From: Actinomyces sp. Marseille-P3109
Lineage (GTDB): Bacteria; Actinomycetota; Actinomycetes; Actinomycetales; Actinomycetaceae
Assembly: GCF_900323545.1 (NCBI RefSeq)
Contig: NZ_OOHN01000008.1
Span: forward strand, 1,231,144-1,295,143
Direction of reading: 5' to 3'
Length of the DNA: 64,000 nt
Both the position numbers and the translations under genes were made by a program. The notes below the pieces were generated by a model, which searched no databases, had not been told where the DNA came from, and saw only the letters and a program-made list of their open reading frames with translations. This document shows positions 33,228 to 48,510 of this stretch, in pieces (position 1 is the first letter of the stretch; every line of letters begins with the position of its first letter).

Positions 33228-33479
33228 TCAGCCTTCCGCCTTGTGGAGAACGGCGGTGAGCTCCTCGTGGATGGCGGACAGCGCGGCGGCGCGCTCCTCC
33301 AGAGGCATCCGCCCGATCTCGGCGAGCTCGTCGGCGTGGTCGGTGAGGTGGTGGGAGGCGGACATCGCGGCATCGGCGCGCGGGGGCGCGGGGACCGGCG
33401 GCCTGGGAGCCGCCGGTCGCTCAGGAGCCCCTGAAGGCGGGGCCTGCTGTCCGGTGGCTTCCGGTTCGTTGCGGCTCAT
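33228..33479 (-). CDS. Small conserved protein between tlyA and HAD phosphatase genes
   Basis: An 83-aa protein: a Pro/Ala-rich polar N-terminus (1-42) and a short helical segment (LTDHADELAEIGRMPLEERAAALSA...HEELTAVL). It occupies the position of Rv1693 in mycobacteria, a small protein of unknown role. The ATG at 33479 has a weak AGGTGAG...AGGA site upstream; the stop is 1 nt before tlyA, so the two are coupled. The longer open frame upstream is a shadow of the HAD gene. Confidence 0.7.
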   Translation of the reverse strand: MSRNEPEATGQQAPPSGAPERPAAPRPPVPAPPRADAAMSASHHLTDHADELAEIGRMPLEERAAALSAIHEELTAVLHKAEG

Positions 33480-33541
33480 TCCTGACTCACCTCGACGTCG
33501 TTCTGTCCTTTCCGCGGACTGTTCCTGAGACCGGATCGGTC

Positions 33542-34642
33542 TCAGGGCTCGATGACCTCGATCTCGGGAAGGTCCAGCGCGGCGGCCTCTGCCCGGGCGT
33601 CCTGCGCGTCGGACCAGTCCCAGGCGGCTACGGCCAGGGCCCGGTAGGAGTCCAGGTCGATGCGCACGGGGGCGCCGTCCTGGGCGGTCACGGCTCCCCC
33701 GTGCTGCAGCTCGAGCCTCGAGCCGACGACGCGGGCGCGTCGGTCGCCGACCTGCCACCACTCCTGACCGTCCTGCACGACTCGGACGGGCTCGGGATGC
33801 GGCTCGGTCAGGCCGCGCAGGTCGGTGTGGAGGAAGCAGGGACGCTCAGCGGCCGGTGCTGCGACGACGTCTCGGGCATCTGAGACACCGGTGAGGACGT
33901 GGAGCCCGGGGATTCCGGCGGCCCGGGCACCGACGTGGTCGGTGTCGAGCCGGTCGCCGACGGCCAGCGGCCTGGTGCCACCGGCGCGCTTGAGAGCTCG
34001 TGTGTAGATCCCGGGGAAGGGTTTGCCCCCCGCCAGGGGCTCCTTGCCGGAGGCGTTGACGACGGCGGCCACGAGGCTGCCATTGCCCAGGGCGAAGCCC
34101 CGCTCGGTCGGCAGGGTGGCGTCGAGGTTGGTGGCGACGTGGAGGGCACCGGCGTTGACGGCGTAGAGCCCCTCGGACAGCAGGGCCCAGTCGACTGCGG
34201 GGTCCCATCCCTGGACGACGGCGACCGGCTCGTCCTGCGCGCTGCTGGTCACTCGGAAGCCCTCGTCGAGGAGGGCCTGTCGTACGCCATCGCCGCCGAC
34301 GACGAGGACCATGGAGCCGGGTTCGACATGCTCGGTGAGCATGGCGGCCGCATCCATGGCGGCACTGAAGACCTCTGCGGGCTCGGCGACGATGTCATTG
34401 GCCTTGAGCTTGTCCACGACCGTCTGAGGCGCCCGGGAGGCGTTGTTGGTGACGAAGGACAGGCGCATCCCGGCTGCGCGGGCGGCGTTGACGTTGTCGG
34501 CGGCGTAGGGCACCCGGGCCTCGCCTGCGAAGCAGACGCCGTCGAGGTCCAGCAGCGCGACGTCGTAGGCGGCGCACAGGGGCTGCTCGCTGACCAGGAG
34601 GGTCGCGGAAGTGTCGAGAGGAGTCTGTTCGGGCAGGGTCAT
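33542..34642 (-). CDS. HAD-IIA phosphatase (NagD-like; Rv1692 position)
   Basis: A 366-aa protein. HAD motif I is LLDLDGVCF (30-38, nucleophile Asp32), motif II is FVTNNASR, and the DRLDTDHVGA segment carries the distal acidic residues. The family-IIA cap lies between, and a separate C-terminal domain of about 90 residues follows (WWQVGDRRARVVGSRL...). By position and architecture it matches Rv1692, reported as a glycerol-3-phosphate phosphatase; the substrate here is inferred. The start overlaps the TPR gene stop as ATGA. Confidence 0.88.
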   Translation of the reverse strand: MTLPEQTPLDTSATLLVSEQPLCAAYDVALLDLDGVCFAGEARVPYAADNVNAARAAGMRLSFVTNNASRAPQTVVDKLKANDIVAEPAEVFSAAMDAAAMLTEHVEPGSMVLVVGGDGVRQALLDEGFRVTSSAQDEPVAVVQGWDPAVDWALLSEGLYAVNAGALHVATNLDATLPTERGFALGNGSLVAAVVNASGKEPLAGGKPFPGIYTRALKRAGGTRPLAVGDRLDTDHVGARAAGIPGLHVLTGVSDARDVVAAPAAERPCFLHTDLRGLTEPHPEPVRVVQDGQEWWQVGDRRARVVGSRLELQHGGAVTAQDGAPVRIDLDSYRALAVAAWDWSDAQDARAEAAALDLPEIEVIEP

Positions 34643-36015
34643 CGGGACTCCTCTGGGGCGTCGTCGGTCGGGGTTGTTGTCGGGGTTGTGGTTCCGTCCG
34701 CGTCAGCCGGGGAAGACTGTTCTTCTGCCTCGTCTGCCGACGGGGACGCCGACGTCTCCTCAGCCGCCTCCAGCAGCTCTGCCATCTCGGCCTCGACGCG
34801 CTCAGCGAAGGACTGCGTCCACTCGGTGTCATCCTGGTCGGCCGCATCGAGGTCCGAGGCATCGCTCTCAGCGGGCGTCTCCGTGGTGGCAGAGGCCTCC
34901 GTAGCCTCGTGACGATCGTCCGCCTTGTGAGCAGCCTTTTCTGGAGAGCCCTGCTCCTGGGCCTCTAAGTCGTAGTCGTCCTCGATGTCGAAGACCTCGA
35001 CCTCGTCCTCCTCGGTCGGCTCGGGGCCGATGCGGTCTCGGATCGCTGCGGCCTCCTGGTGACGCCCGAGCTCCTCGAGCCTGTCGGCGCGCACGGAGTG
35101 CAGGCGCCTGAGGGTGTCGCTGTCAGAGGGACGCGCCCGGATGGCGTCCTCGATGACGATGAGACCGAGATCGGTCTGCCCCATCTCGTGGCGGAGGCTG
35201 GAGATGACCATGGCCAGCTCAGCGCGCTCAACCTCGTCGAGCTGGAGGGGGTCGGCCGCCTTGGCGGCCTGGAGGGCCTTGTCGGTGTGTCCCAGTGCGC
35301 GTTCGCAGTCGACCTCGATGGCTCGGTGAAGGTCGAGACCGGACAGTCGCCTAGCGGCTCGGATCTCTCGAAGCGCCTCACTGTAGTGACCGGCGAGGTA
35401 CGCGGCGATGCCTGCGGTCTCGCGTACGACCGCAACACGCCCGGCATGGGAGGCGGCGTAGCGAGCGTGTTCGTAGGCGGTGTGAGGGTCGTTGTCCAGC
35501 AGCCGCTGAGTCATGACGAGGTGGCGGGCGACGTTCTCGGCATTGGCGCGTCCTAGGGCACGCAGCTCGACCCTTGCGCTCCGCTCGAGGTCGCCGGGTT
35601 CGACGTCGTCAGGGACAGCGGGTTCTGGAATGCGCTGGCGCTGCGGAGGGCGACCTCGGCGATCGTCCTTCCTGTCCTTGGGGCCTCCCCGTCCAGAGCG
35701 GTCGGTGAAACGCCCCGACTTCCTGTCTCCGTGGAAAGGTCGCCGCTCATCGGCTCCGGCGTCGCGACGACGATCGCCGCGCCAGTCGTCCCGCTGCCGG
35801 CGCTGACCACGAGACTCACCCTCGTCACGGTTTGGGGAACGCCTCTGTCCATCGTGGGTGCCATTGTTGTTCCAGCCGGAGTGACGGCTATGACGAGAGC
35901 GGTCATCATCCCCGTCGAAGCGCTTGCGTCGGCCGAAGCCGTGACGGTCGCCGTCCCGGCGACGCCTGGATGAGTCGCCGTGGTCCGCGCCGTGCCGACG
36001 GTCCTGATACGCCAT
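34639..36015 (-). CDS. Highly charged TPR-like protein
   Basis: A 458-aa protein in three parts: an Arg/Asp/Gly/His-rich disordered N-terminus (1-125), a helical repeat region (about 135-310: NVARHLVMTQRLL, HARYAASHAGRVAVVRE, YSEALREIRAARRLSG, TDKALQAAKAADPLQ) resembling tetratricopeptide units, and an acidic Glu/Asp/Thr/Ser-rich C-terminus. The order matches Rv1691 next to the HAD phosphatase. The role is unknown; the repeats suggest protein-protein binding, the basic N-terminus nucleic-acid contact. AAGGACC precedes the ATG. Confidence 0.75.
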   Translation of the reverse strand: MAYQDRRHGADHGDSSRRRRDGDRHGFGRRKRFDGDDDRSRHSRHSGWNNNGTHDGQRRSPNRDEGESRGQRRQRDDWRGDRRRDAGADERRPFHGDRKSGRFTDRSGRGGPKDRKDDRRGRPPQRQRIPEPAVPDDVEPGDLERSARVELRALGRANAENVARHLVMTQRLLDNDPHTAYEHARYAASHAGRVAVVRETAGIAAYLAGHYSEALREIRAARRLSGLDLHRAIEVDCERALGHTDKALQAAKAADPLQLDEVERAELAMVISSLRHEMGQTDLGLIVIEDAIRARPSDSDTLRRLHSVRADRLEELGRHQEAAAIRDRIGPEPTEEDEVEVFDIEDDYDLEAQEQGSPEKAAHKADDRHEATEASATTETPAESDASDLDAADQDDTEWTQSFAERVEAEMAELLEAAEETSASPSADEAEEQSSPADADGTTTPTTTPTDDAPEESR

Positions 36016-36174
36016 GGTCCTTCTTTCGCTCCGGGACTGCCGTCAGTTCCCTCATGTCCTGATTGCCTGGGAGGAGCCTACCCGGCCCACCGCCGGATGG
36101 CGTAGCTGCACCCGGGGCAACAGGTGTGGTGCGTGGCGCGCGTGGGTGGACAGATTTGTCGGGCCCGGTACGCG

Positions 36175-36219
36175 GCGTAGGGCCTTTGAGGTCCGGGGTG
36201 GATCTCAAAGGCCCTACGC
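36175..36219 (-). terminator. rRNA operon terminator hairpin
   Basis: A perfect 16-bp stem (36175-36190 with 36204-36219) and 13-nt loop lie just downstream of 5S on the minus strand. No T-run follows, as is common in actinobacteria. Confidence 0.75.
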
Positions 36220-36229
36220 GGTGGTGTGT

Positions 36230-36347
36230 GCTCGGTGGTGTCCTACTCTCCCGCACCCTGGCGGGTGCAGTACCATCGGCGCTGTCAGGCTTAGCTTCCG
36301 GGTTCGGGATGGGTCCGGGCGTGTCCCTGTCGCTGTGACCACCGAGA
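36230..36347 (-). rRNA. rrf: 5S ribosomal RNA
   Basis: The minus strand shows the conserved 5S blocks: an initial CTCGGTGGTCACAGCG, CCCATCCCGAACCCGG, AAGCTAAGCCTGACAGCGCC and GGGAGAGTAGGACACCACCG, with complementary ends forming helix I. About 118 nt; the ends are estimates within a few bases. Confidence 0.95.
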
Positions 36348-36545
36348 CGTCTGGGTGGGTAGTGCGGTGCGTTGATTCACTTGTGTGGTGGTTGCCCCCG
36401 CACCCCACACGCTCACGCTCACGCGCGTGCGTGTGTGTGTGGTTGGTGGTGGGTTGGGTGTGGACCGTATAGTGGACGCTTTCGTGCTTACCGTTGTTCC
36501 CCTCGTCCCACGCACCGTGTTGTGGCGGGTGGGGGGTGTTGTTTG
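36348..36545 (-). other. 23S-5S spacer with 23S processing-stem arm
   Basis: About 200 nt, GT/CA-rich, with a run of alternating purine-pyrimidine at 36421-36442. The minus-strand sequence GCGTCCACTATAC (complement of about 36467-36479) is exactly complementary to GTATAGTGGACGC ahead of 23S, so the two form the base of the 23S processing stem. No tRNA is seen. Confidence 0.7.
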
Positions 36546-41726
<5,181 letters not shown>

Positions 41727-41978
41727 ACCAACAAAACCACAAAGGTTCCAATCAGAAAAAGCCCAGAAAACCAGACCACATGGCCCCACCCAACCCCCAC
41801 AACAGAAGCCAGGCAAACCAAAACAAAACAAGCCCCAAAAAACCACACAAAACGCGCAGCCCCCCAGGACCCATGGCATAAAAAACATGACACACTATCG
41901 AGTTCTCAAACAACACACCCACTGAAAAATCTTCGAAAGACTTTCGTCTTCCGCTTCCTTCTCAGAAGCGCCTGAGAT

Positions 41979-42007
41979 ACTTTACCGAACCATTCTGTCT
42001 GAGTCAA
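41979..42007 (-). promoter_or_regulatory. rRNA promoter P2
   Basis: On the minus strand TTGACT (42002-42007), a 17-nt spacer and TAAAGT (41979-41984): near-consensus for the major sigma factor, closest to 16S. Confidence 0.7.
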
Positions 42008-42105
42008 ACGATTGGTCGGTGACCCTCGTCTCTCATTCGGTTCTCTTCAGTTCTCAGTTCCCGGTCGGTCTGAGGACTTGTCCTCCCCGTTTCGGGCCGG
42101 AGAGA

Positions 42106-42134
42106 ACATTACGCACACGGCCCCAGGTCGTCAA
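42106..42134 (-). promoter_or_regulatory. rRNA promoter P1
   Basis: On the minus strand TTGACG (42129-42134), a 17-nt spacer and TAATGT (42106-42111), directly downstream of the tyrS terminator hairpin. Confidence 0.7.
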
Positions 42135-42141
42135 ACTGTAG

Positions 42142-42176
42142 CGCGGTGACGGTGCCCACAAGACACCGTCACCGCG
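42142..42176 (-). terminator. tyrS terminator hairpin
   Basis: A perfect 13-bp stem (42142-42154 with 42164-42176), 9-nt loop, 38 nt after the tyrS stop. It would separate tyrS from the rRNA operon transcript. Confidence 0.7.
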
Positions 42177-42214
42177 TCAATTCGGTCGAGACCGGGACGA
42201 TTCTCGAAAAGGAT

Positions 42215-43477
42215 CTACGCCGAGTGCCCAATGGCCAGGTTACGCCGTCCCTTGCGCACCAGGACCACTCCTCCGGCCAGCAGATGCTCGGAGCCGATCA
42301 CCTTGGTCTCATCCTCTACCTTGACGTTGTTGAGGTAGGCGCCTCCGCCGGCAATGGTCTTCCGAGCCGCGTTACGGCCCCGCTCCAGCCCCGTGCTGAC
42401 AAGCAGGTCCACGATCGTGGTCTCGCCGATCGTCACGTCTCCAGAGGCAAGGTCGGCCGTGGCAGCCAGGATCGTCGCCTCGTCAATGTCGGCGAGATCG
42501 CCACGCCCCCACAGGGCGGCTGTTGCCGCCTCAGCCTGGGCTGTGGCCTCGGCCCCGTGGACCCAGGTGGTCACTTCGTGAGCCAGGGCGCGCTGCGCCT
42601 CTCGGGCCTTCGGGTTCTTGACGGTCGCAACCTCGAGACGCTCGATCTCGTCCCGCTCCAGGAAGGTGAAGACCTTGAGGAAGCGCACCACGTCGGCGTC
42701 GTCGACCTGTAGCCAGAACTGGTAGAAGGCGTAGGGGCTGAGCATCTCGGGGTTGAGCCAGATCGCCCCGCCCTCGGACTTGCCGAACTTGGTGCCGTCG
42801 GCCTTGGTGATGAGCGGGTTGGTCATGACGTGGACCGAGGCGCCCTCAACCTTGTGGATGAGGTCCATCCCGCCCACGAGATTGCCCCACTGGTCGTTGC
42901 CACCCACCTCCAGGGTGCAGCCGTAGCGCCGGTAGAGCTCGAGGTAGTCGTTGGCCTGGAGGACCTGGTAGCTGAACTCGGTGTAGGAGATGCCCTCCTC
43001 GCTGGCCAGGCGGCGCGCGACGATGTCCTTGGACAGCATTGTGCCCATGCGGAAGTGCTTGCCCAGGTCCCGCAGGAAGTCGATGGCACTCATCGCCTGG
43101 GTCCAGTCCAGGTTGTTAACGATGCGAGCCGGGTTGTCCCCGCTGAAGTCGAGAAGGTTCTCGAGCTGCTCCTGCAGGCTCGCCGCCCAGCCGGCGACGA
43201 CATCCTTCGTGTTGAGGCTGCGCTCGCCCTTGGCGCGTGGGTCGCCGATGAGCCCGGTTGCGCCCCCCACCAGTGCGAGGGGGTGGTGTCCGGCGAGCTG
43301 CAGATGACGCATGACCTTGACGGCCACGAGGTGACCGTGGTGAAGACTGGGAGCCGTGGGGTCGAATCCGCAATAGAAGGTGACGGTCCCGTCGGTCAAC
43401 GCCGCGCGCAGCGCGTCGATGTCGGTGTGCTGGGCGATGAGCCCGCGCCACTGCAGTTCGTCCAGGATGTCCGTCAC
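42215..43477 (-). CDS. tyrS: Tyrosyl-tRNA synthetase
   Basis: A 420-aa class I synthetase. The HIGH-like motif is HHGH (46-49) in [17 protein letters not shown], and the KMSKS-equivalent is KFGKS within [16 protein letters not shown]. The C-terminal S4 domain (about 350-415, [20 protein letters not shown]) binds tRNA. The GTG at 43477 is chosen since the protein then begins at the conserved [18 protein letters not shown] lies 11 nt upstream. No T-box structure was recognised in the upstream gap. Confidence 0.97.
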   Translation of the reverse strand: MTDILDELQWRGLIAQHTDIDALRAALTDGTVTFYCGFDPTAPSLHHGHLVAVKVMRHLQLAGHHPLALVGGATGLIGDPRAKGERSLNTKDVVAGWAASLQEQLENLLDFSGDNPARIVNNLDWTQAMSAIDFLRDLGKHFRMGTMLSKDIVARRLASEEGISYTEFSYQVLQANDYLELYRRYGCTLEVGGNDQWGNLVGGMDLIHKVEGASVHVMTNPLITKADGTKFGKSEGGAIWLNPEMLSPYAFYQFWLQVDDADVVRFLKVFTFLERDEIERLEVATVKNPKAREAQRALAHEVTTWVHGAEATAQAEAATAALWGRGDLADIDEATILAATADLASGDVTIGETTIVDLLVSTGLERGRNAARKTIAGGGAYLNNVKVEDETKVIGSEHLLAGGVVLVRKGRRNLAIGHSA

Positions 43478-43667
43478 TGTCCAGTCGCCTTCCGTGAGTC
43501 GTCGCGCGTCCTGCACGCGTTGTCCCGGCGCGTCGCGCTCGGGGCCGGCCGATACCTCCGGCGCGGATAGTCTGCCATGCCCCGGCCCGGCTTCCACGAT
43601 ACGGTCGCGTCAGACCGGCACCGTTGTCACACGGGCCGTCTGCTCTTCGCCTACAGCACATGCACGG
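43478..43667. other. Gap between tyrS and the HhH-GPD gene
   Basis: 190 nt upstream of tyrS. I see no gene, tRNA or riboswitch; a weak -10 (GACTAT on the minus strand near 43570) may serve tyrS. Confidence 0.4.
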
Positions 43668-44354
43668 TTACCGGTTCATGGACCCCACGCCGATCGTGGG
43701 ACCGTAGACCGCCCACCCACCCGCTGCACGAGCGCGTTGGCCGGCGGTGATGATCAGTCCGTGGAAGTCCTTGAGCTGGTCGACGTCGAGCCCGCTGGCG
43801 ACCACTGCCTCCTCGTGGGCGCGCCGAGACGTCTCGTATCCGCGCCCCACGTCATGTCCGGCTTGGCGGAGCAGGCGCCTGGCGTAGGTGTCGAAGATGA
43901 ACCGGGGCCGGTCGTGGACCATGAGGGCGACGACGTCGGTCGTCTCCGGGCCGAACCCGGGGAGCTTCATCAGCTCTGCGCGCAGGGCGTCATCACCGAG
44001 AGCAGGTGCCACTCGTCCTTCCGGGCCCGTGAGCCAGGTCGCGTAGGCGCGCAGCGCGCGAGCCTTGGCCTTCATGAATCCGCTGGGGCGGATCAGGTCG
44101 ATGAGGCACGCCTCGTCAAGCGAGAGCATCCGGTCAGCGTCGAAGGCCGTGGCGTCTCTCAGCGCATCCAGGGAGCGCAGAGCACTGCCCCATGTGGTGT
44201 TCTGGACGAGGACGGCCCCGCAGACGTACTCGAGGTCGGACTCGGCGGGCCAGGGATCGATCTCACCGAGCTCGGCCCGCAGCAGCTCGTACAGAGTGCG
44301 CAGAGGGATCGGCATGCCCGCGGAGTCGGGGGCCGGATGCGGGGAATCGTTCAC
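43668..44354 (-). CDS. HhH-GPD DNA glycosylase, MagIII-like
   Basis: A 228-aa member of the endonuclease III superfamily. The helix-hairpin-helix is LPGFGPETTDVVAL (131-144) and the catalytic Asp is Asp155 (FIFDTYARRLL). The lyase Lys of endonuclease III is Glu137 here and no Cys cluster follows, so it should be a monofunctional glycosylase without Fe-S, as in the 3-methyladenine glycosylase III (MagIII) group; DFHGLIITAGQ fits that group. The GTG start overlaps the methyltransferase stop (GTGA). Confidence 0.82.
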   Translation of the reverse strand: MNDSPHPAPDSAGMPIPLRTLYELLRAELGEIDPWPAESDLEYVCGAVLVQNTTWGSALRSLDALRDATAFDADRMLSLDEACLIDLIRPSGFMKAKARALRAYATWLTGPEGRVAPALGDDALRAELMKLPGFGPETTDVVALMVHDRPRFIFDTYARRLLRQAGHDVGRGYETSRRAHEEAVVASGLDVDQLKDFHGLIITAGQRARAAGGWAVYGPTIGVGSMNR

Positions 44355-44965
44355 AAGGCCTCCATCGGGCGGTCCCAGATGAGGGTGTAACGGTAGTAGA
44401 AGCGCCGTCGAGCCCTGGCCGTGGGAAGGATCCGGGATGCCGCCGCACGGATCTCGGTGAACGATTCTCGTGGAGAACGCGTGACCACACCGATGTCGCG
44501 CGTCTCCCGGCGCAGGGAACCGACCACGCGCAGAGGTAGAACAGCCAGTGCGGACAGCAACCAGTCCCACAGGCTCTTGTTGGCGGCCAGGCCGACGACG
44601 ATGAGTCGCCCGCCAGGTGCCACCAGCTCTCTCAGCCTCACCAGGGCAGGTTCCAGCGGGAGGTGGTGCAGCGTGGCCACGCAGCTGACCGTCTCGAAGG
44701 TGCCGATGCGCTGAGGCAGGTCGGGATCCATGACGTCGTCGAGGAGGACCTCGGCCTGCGGGATCTGCTTCAGACGACCACGCGCTCGAGCAACCGCCTG
44801 CTCGTCGGGTTCAAGTCCGACGACGCAGCGGCACACTGTCGCCAGGCGCTCGAGCAGGAGCCCGTCACCGCATCCGACATCGAGCGCGCTCCCACCACGC
44901 AGCGCCGCGTCCCTCACGACGCGGCGGTGGAAGGCGACGTTGTGGTTCCAATAGTCATTGGTCAC
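44351..44965 (-). CDS. Class I SAM-dependent methyltransferase
   Basis: A 204-aa protein with motif I ALDVGCGDGLLLERL (27-41), an acidic motif II (GLEPDEQA), and the post-motif TLHHLPLEPALVRLRELVAPGGRLIVVGL. The first residues (NDYWNHNVAFHRRVV) are typical of a subgroup of actinobacterial methyltransferases; the C-terminus has a membrane-proximal hydrophobic stretch (LWDWLLSALAVLPLRVVG). Substrate unknown. The GTG at 44965 is 10 nt after the MarR stop. Confidence 0.85.
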   Translation of the reverse strand: MTNDYWNHNVAFHRRVVRDAALRGGSALDVGCGDGLLLERLATVCRCVVGLEPDEQAVARARGRLKQIPQAEVLLDDVMDPDLPQRIGTFETVSCVATLHHLPLEPALVRLRELVAPGGRLIVVGLAANKSLWDWLLSALAVLPLRVVGSLRRETRDIGVVTRSPRESFTEIRAAASRILPTARARRRFYYRYTLIWDRPMEAL

Positions 44966-44975
44966 TGAGTCATCC

Positions 44976-45515
44976 TCACGGAGCAGCCACCATGGTCGGA
45001 CCGGCCGTGTCACCGGGGGTCTTGGGACTCGCGCTCTGGCCGACGGATGCATCGGTTGCCTCGCCGTGGTGCGCTGCTGGTCTGCGCACCACGGCACCGG
45101 CGTCGCGCAGCAGCGCGTCGCGCAGGTGGGGCATGGTGGCGAAGTACACCTCATCGGCGTCCTCCACAAGACGCGTTGCCCGGGCCCCGACATCTCGCCC
45201 TGCCGCCGTCGTTGTCACGATCCGGGCGCGGGCGTCCTTGGGATCCTGCTGGCGCGAGACAAGGCCGGCCTGCTCCAGCCTGCGCAGCACCTGACTGGCG
45301 GTTTTCACATCCATTCCCGCCTGGGCCGCAATCATGACCTGGCTGGCACCGTCTCCCTGCTCCTCGAGCCACTGCGTGCAGGACAGGAGGACGAACTGCG
45401 AGTGCGTCAGCGCGACGGGCTCCAGAGCAGCCGCGATGTCGCGCTGCCAGGCCAGCGCGGTCCTCCACATGAGGAAACCGGGACTCGCCTCCGGCCCCTG
45501 GAACCGTGTCTTCAC
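44976..45515 (-). CDS. MarR-family regulator
   Basis: A 179-aa winged-helix regulator. The core (TSHQFVLL-like LTHSQFVLLSCTQWL, then AAQAGMDVKTASQVLRRLEQAGLVSRQQDPKDARARIVTTTAAG, about 36-110) includes the wing with DPKDARA. The C-terminal 40 residues are low-complexity. It lies between an SRPBCC gene (4-nt overlap) and a methyltransferase gene, so it may control this small operon. Confidence 0.88.
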   Translation of the reverse strand: MKTRFQGPEASPGFLMWRTALAWQRDIAAALEPVALTHSQFVLLSCTQWLEEQGDGASQVMIAAQAGMDVKTASQVLRRLEQAGLVSRQQDPKDARARIVTTTAAGRDVGARATRLVEDADEVYFATMPHLRDALLRDAGAVVRRPAAHHGEATDASVGQSASPKTPGDTAGPTMVAAP

Positions 45516-45937
45516 ATATCGACCCTAGCAGCCTCGATGAGTGAGTCGATGGCCTGCGGAAAGTCCTCGGCGATTCTCGGACCGATCGCCGGGCCGGCAT
45601 CGTCGGCACCGGGGCCGTCGATGTCGAGGCGGGTGACAACGACGCTCTTCCCCTGTGTCTCTGTGGGCATGAAGGAGTGTGTGAAGGTCAGTTCCACTCC
45701 CCCATAGGAGACCCGGTCCGCCTGGACATGAGGCGGCTCCCATCGCGTCACCACGATCTCAACGCTGTCCTGCCCGGCCGGTGTCATCGTGATCGATGCA
45801 CCGGGCCCCACTGGCTCGCGTGGCTCGTAGCGGTCTCCCTGCGGGAGCTCGATCTCACCGGAGAGCACCTTGATCCAGGTCTCCCACAGGACTTCCACCG
45901 GGAGATCCGCCGTCCGTTCACACTTGGTCGACCACAT
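45512..45937 (-). CDS. SRPBCC (START-like) ligand-binding protein
   Basis: A 141-aa protein with the helix-grip fold: CERTADLPVEVLWETWIKV at the start and GVELTFTHSFMPTETQGKSVVVTRLDIDGPGADDAGPAIGPRIAEDFPQAIDSL near the end. Ligand unknown; it is a probable hydrophobic-ligand carrier or co-regulator. The ATG at 45937 has GAGGAAGGGC upstream. It is the first gene of SRPBCC-marR-methyltransferase-HhH. Confidence 0.8.
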   Translation of the reverse strand: MWSTKCERTADLPVEVLWETWIKVLSGEIELPQGDRYEPREPVGPGASITMTPAGQDSVEIVVTRWEPPHVQADRVSYGGVELTFTHSFMPTETQGKSVVVTRLDIDGPGADDAGPAIGPRIAEDFPQAIDSLIEAARVDM

Positions 45938-46063
45938 TGCTTGCCCTTCCTCAGCGATCCCGCGATCACAATAGTCTCTACGACGATTATCTGCGCACCT
46001 ATTATTAACTGGTGCGAGGGCCCCAGGCAAGCGGACACCCGTCAGCAAGAGGTTCTGCGAGGT
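45938..46063 (-). promoter_or_regulatory. Promoter region of the SRPBCC-marR operon
   Basis: 126 nt, unusually AT-rich for this genome (AATAATAGGTGC, GATAATCG, GACTATTGTG on the minus strand). GATAAT and ACTATTGT could form -10 elements; I found no unambiguous operator palindrome. Confidence 0.4.
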
Positions 46064-46726
46064 TCAGCCCTGAGGACGTCGCCTGGTGACAGCGGGCCTG
46101 TAGGGCGAGACAGTGGGGTCGCCGTCGAGCCAGAAGCGCCATGGAAAGGCCTTACCGTCTCCCCCGGGGCCGGCGACACCGGTGCGCGGCCCACTGCGAA
46201 TGCGTGCTGGATCCGGCGCCCGCCGCGGCTCCGGCAGGGTCAGGCTGATACGTGAGCCGGGACCGCCCAGCAGTGCGCCGTCGTCGGAGCGGTCCAGCCC
46301 GAGCGCCGAGCACAATCGTGCCGGACCGCGGGCCAGGTCGCGGTCAGTGCGCGCGGCGGGGCGACGCTCTCTGGCCAGTTCGGTCCCGTTCACCACCTCT
46401 CCCGCGCGCAGGAGCACGGCGCGTGAGACTCCCGCCGGTCCACTGACGATGTTGAGGCAGTGATGCATGCCGTAGGTGAAGTAGACGTAGATGCACCCGC
46501 CGGCCTCGAACATGGAGGCGTTGCGGGCCGTTCGGCCCCGGAAGGCGTGGGAGCCCGGGTCCTCCTCGCCTCGGTAGGCCTCCACCTCGGTCAGCCGGAT
46601 CGCAACACGTCCTTGCGAGCCGGCGACGGAGATGACGGCACCCAGCAGGGCCGGGGCCACCTCCAGGCTGTCACGGCTCAGGAGCAAGGCGGCCTCGGGG
46701 CTCAGTTCCGTCGCGGGATCCCCCAT
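46064..46726 (-). CDS. 3-methyladenine DNA glycosylase (Mpg/AAG family)
   Basis: A 220-aa base-excision enzyme. The AAG-type motifs are clear: [20 protein letters not shown] (about 43-62, catalytic Glu), [29 protein letters not shown] (about 66-94) and VLLRAGE. It removes alkylated purines. The ATG at 46726 has GAGGGC upstream; an earlier start would overlap argH. It is 22 nt after the argH stop. Confidence 0.92.
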   Translation of the reverse strand: MGDPATELSPEAALLLSRDSLEVAPALLGAVISVAGSQGRVAIRLTEVEAYRGEEDPGSHAFRGRTARNASMFEAGGCIYVYFTYGMHHCLNIVSGPAGVSRAVLLRAGEVVNGTELARERRPAARTDRDLARGPARLCSALGLDRSDDGALLGGPGSRISLTLPEPRRAPDPARIRSGPRTGVAGPGGDGKAFPWRFWLDGDPTVSPYRPAVTRRRPQG

Positions 46727-46748
46727 GACATCGCCCTCGCGAGCAGGC

Positions 46749-48359
<1,611 letters not shown>

Positions 48360-48510
48360 TCAGTCCGGAAGGGCCCCGTGGCGGATCGCAGGCAACAACA
48401 CCCCACGCTTCCGAAGGAAGGCACAGGAGCGGGAGCGGGCCGGAGGACACCAACCGACGGGAAGGAAGAAGGGCCTGCCCTGGGGCTCGCCCGCCATGCC
48501 ATGATGAGCC

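Larger units (their letters stand above)
41727..42214 (-). other. rRNA operon leader and promoter region
   Basis: 488 nt between tyrS and 16S. It holds the tyrS terminator, two tandem rRNA promoters, and a transcribed leader of about 250 nt with the TTGAGAACTCGATAGTGTG box. No protein-coding gene is visible. Confidence 0.75.

Noticed and set aside
43478-43667. T-box or other riboswitch ahead of tyrS
   Set aside because: No TGGNACCGCG-like T-box core or antiterminator stem was recognised.
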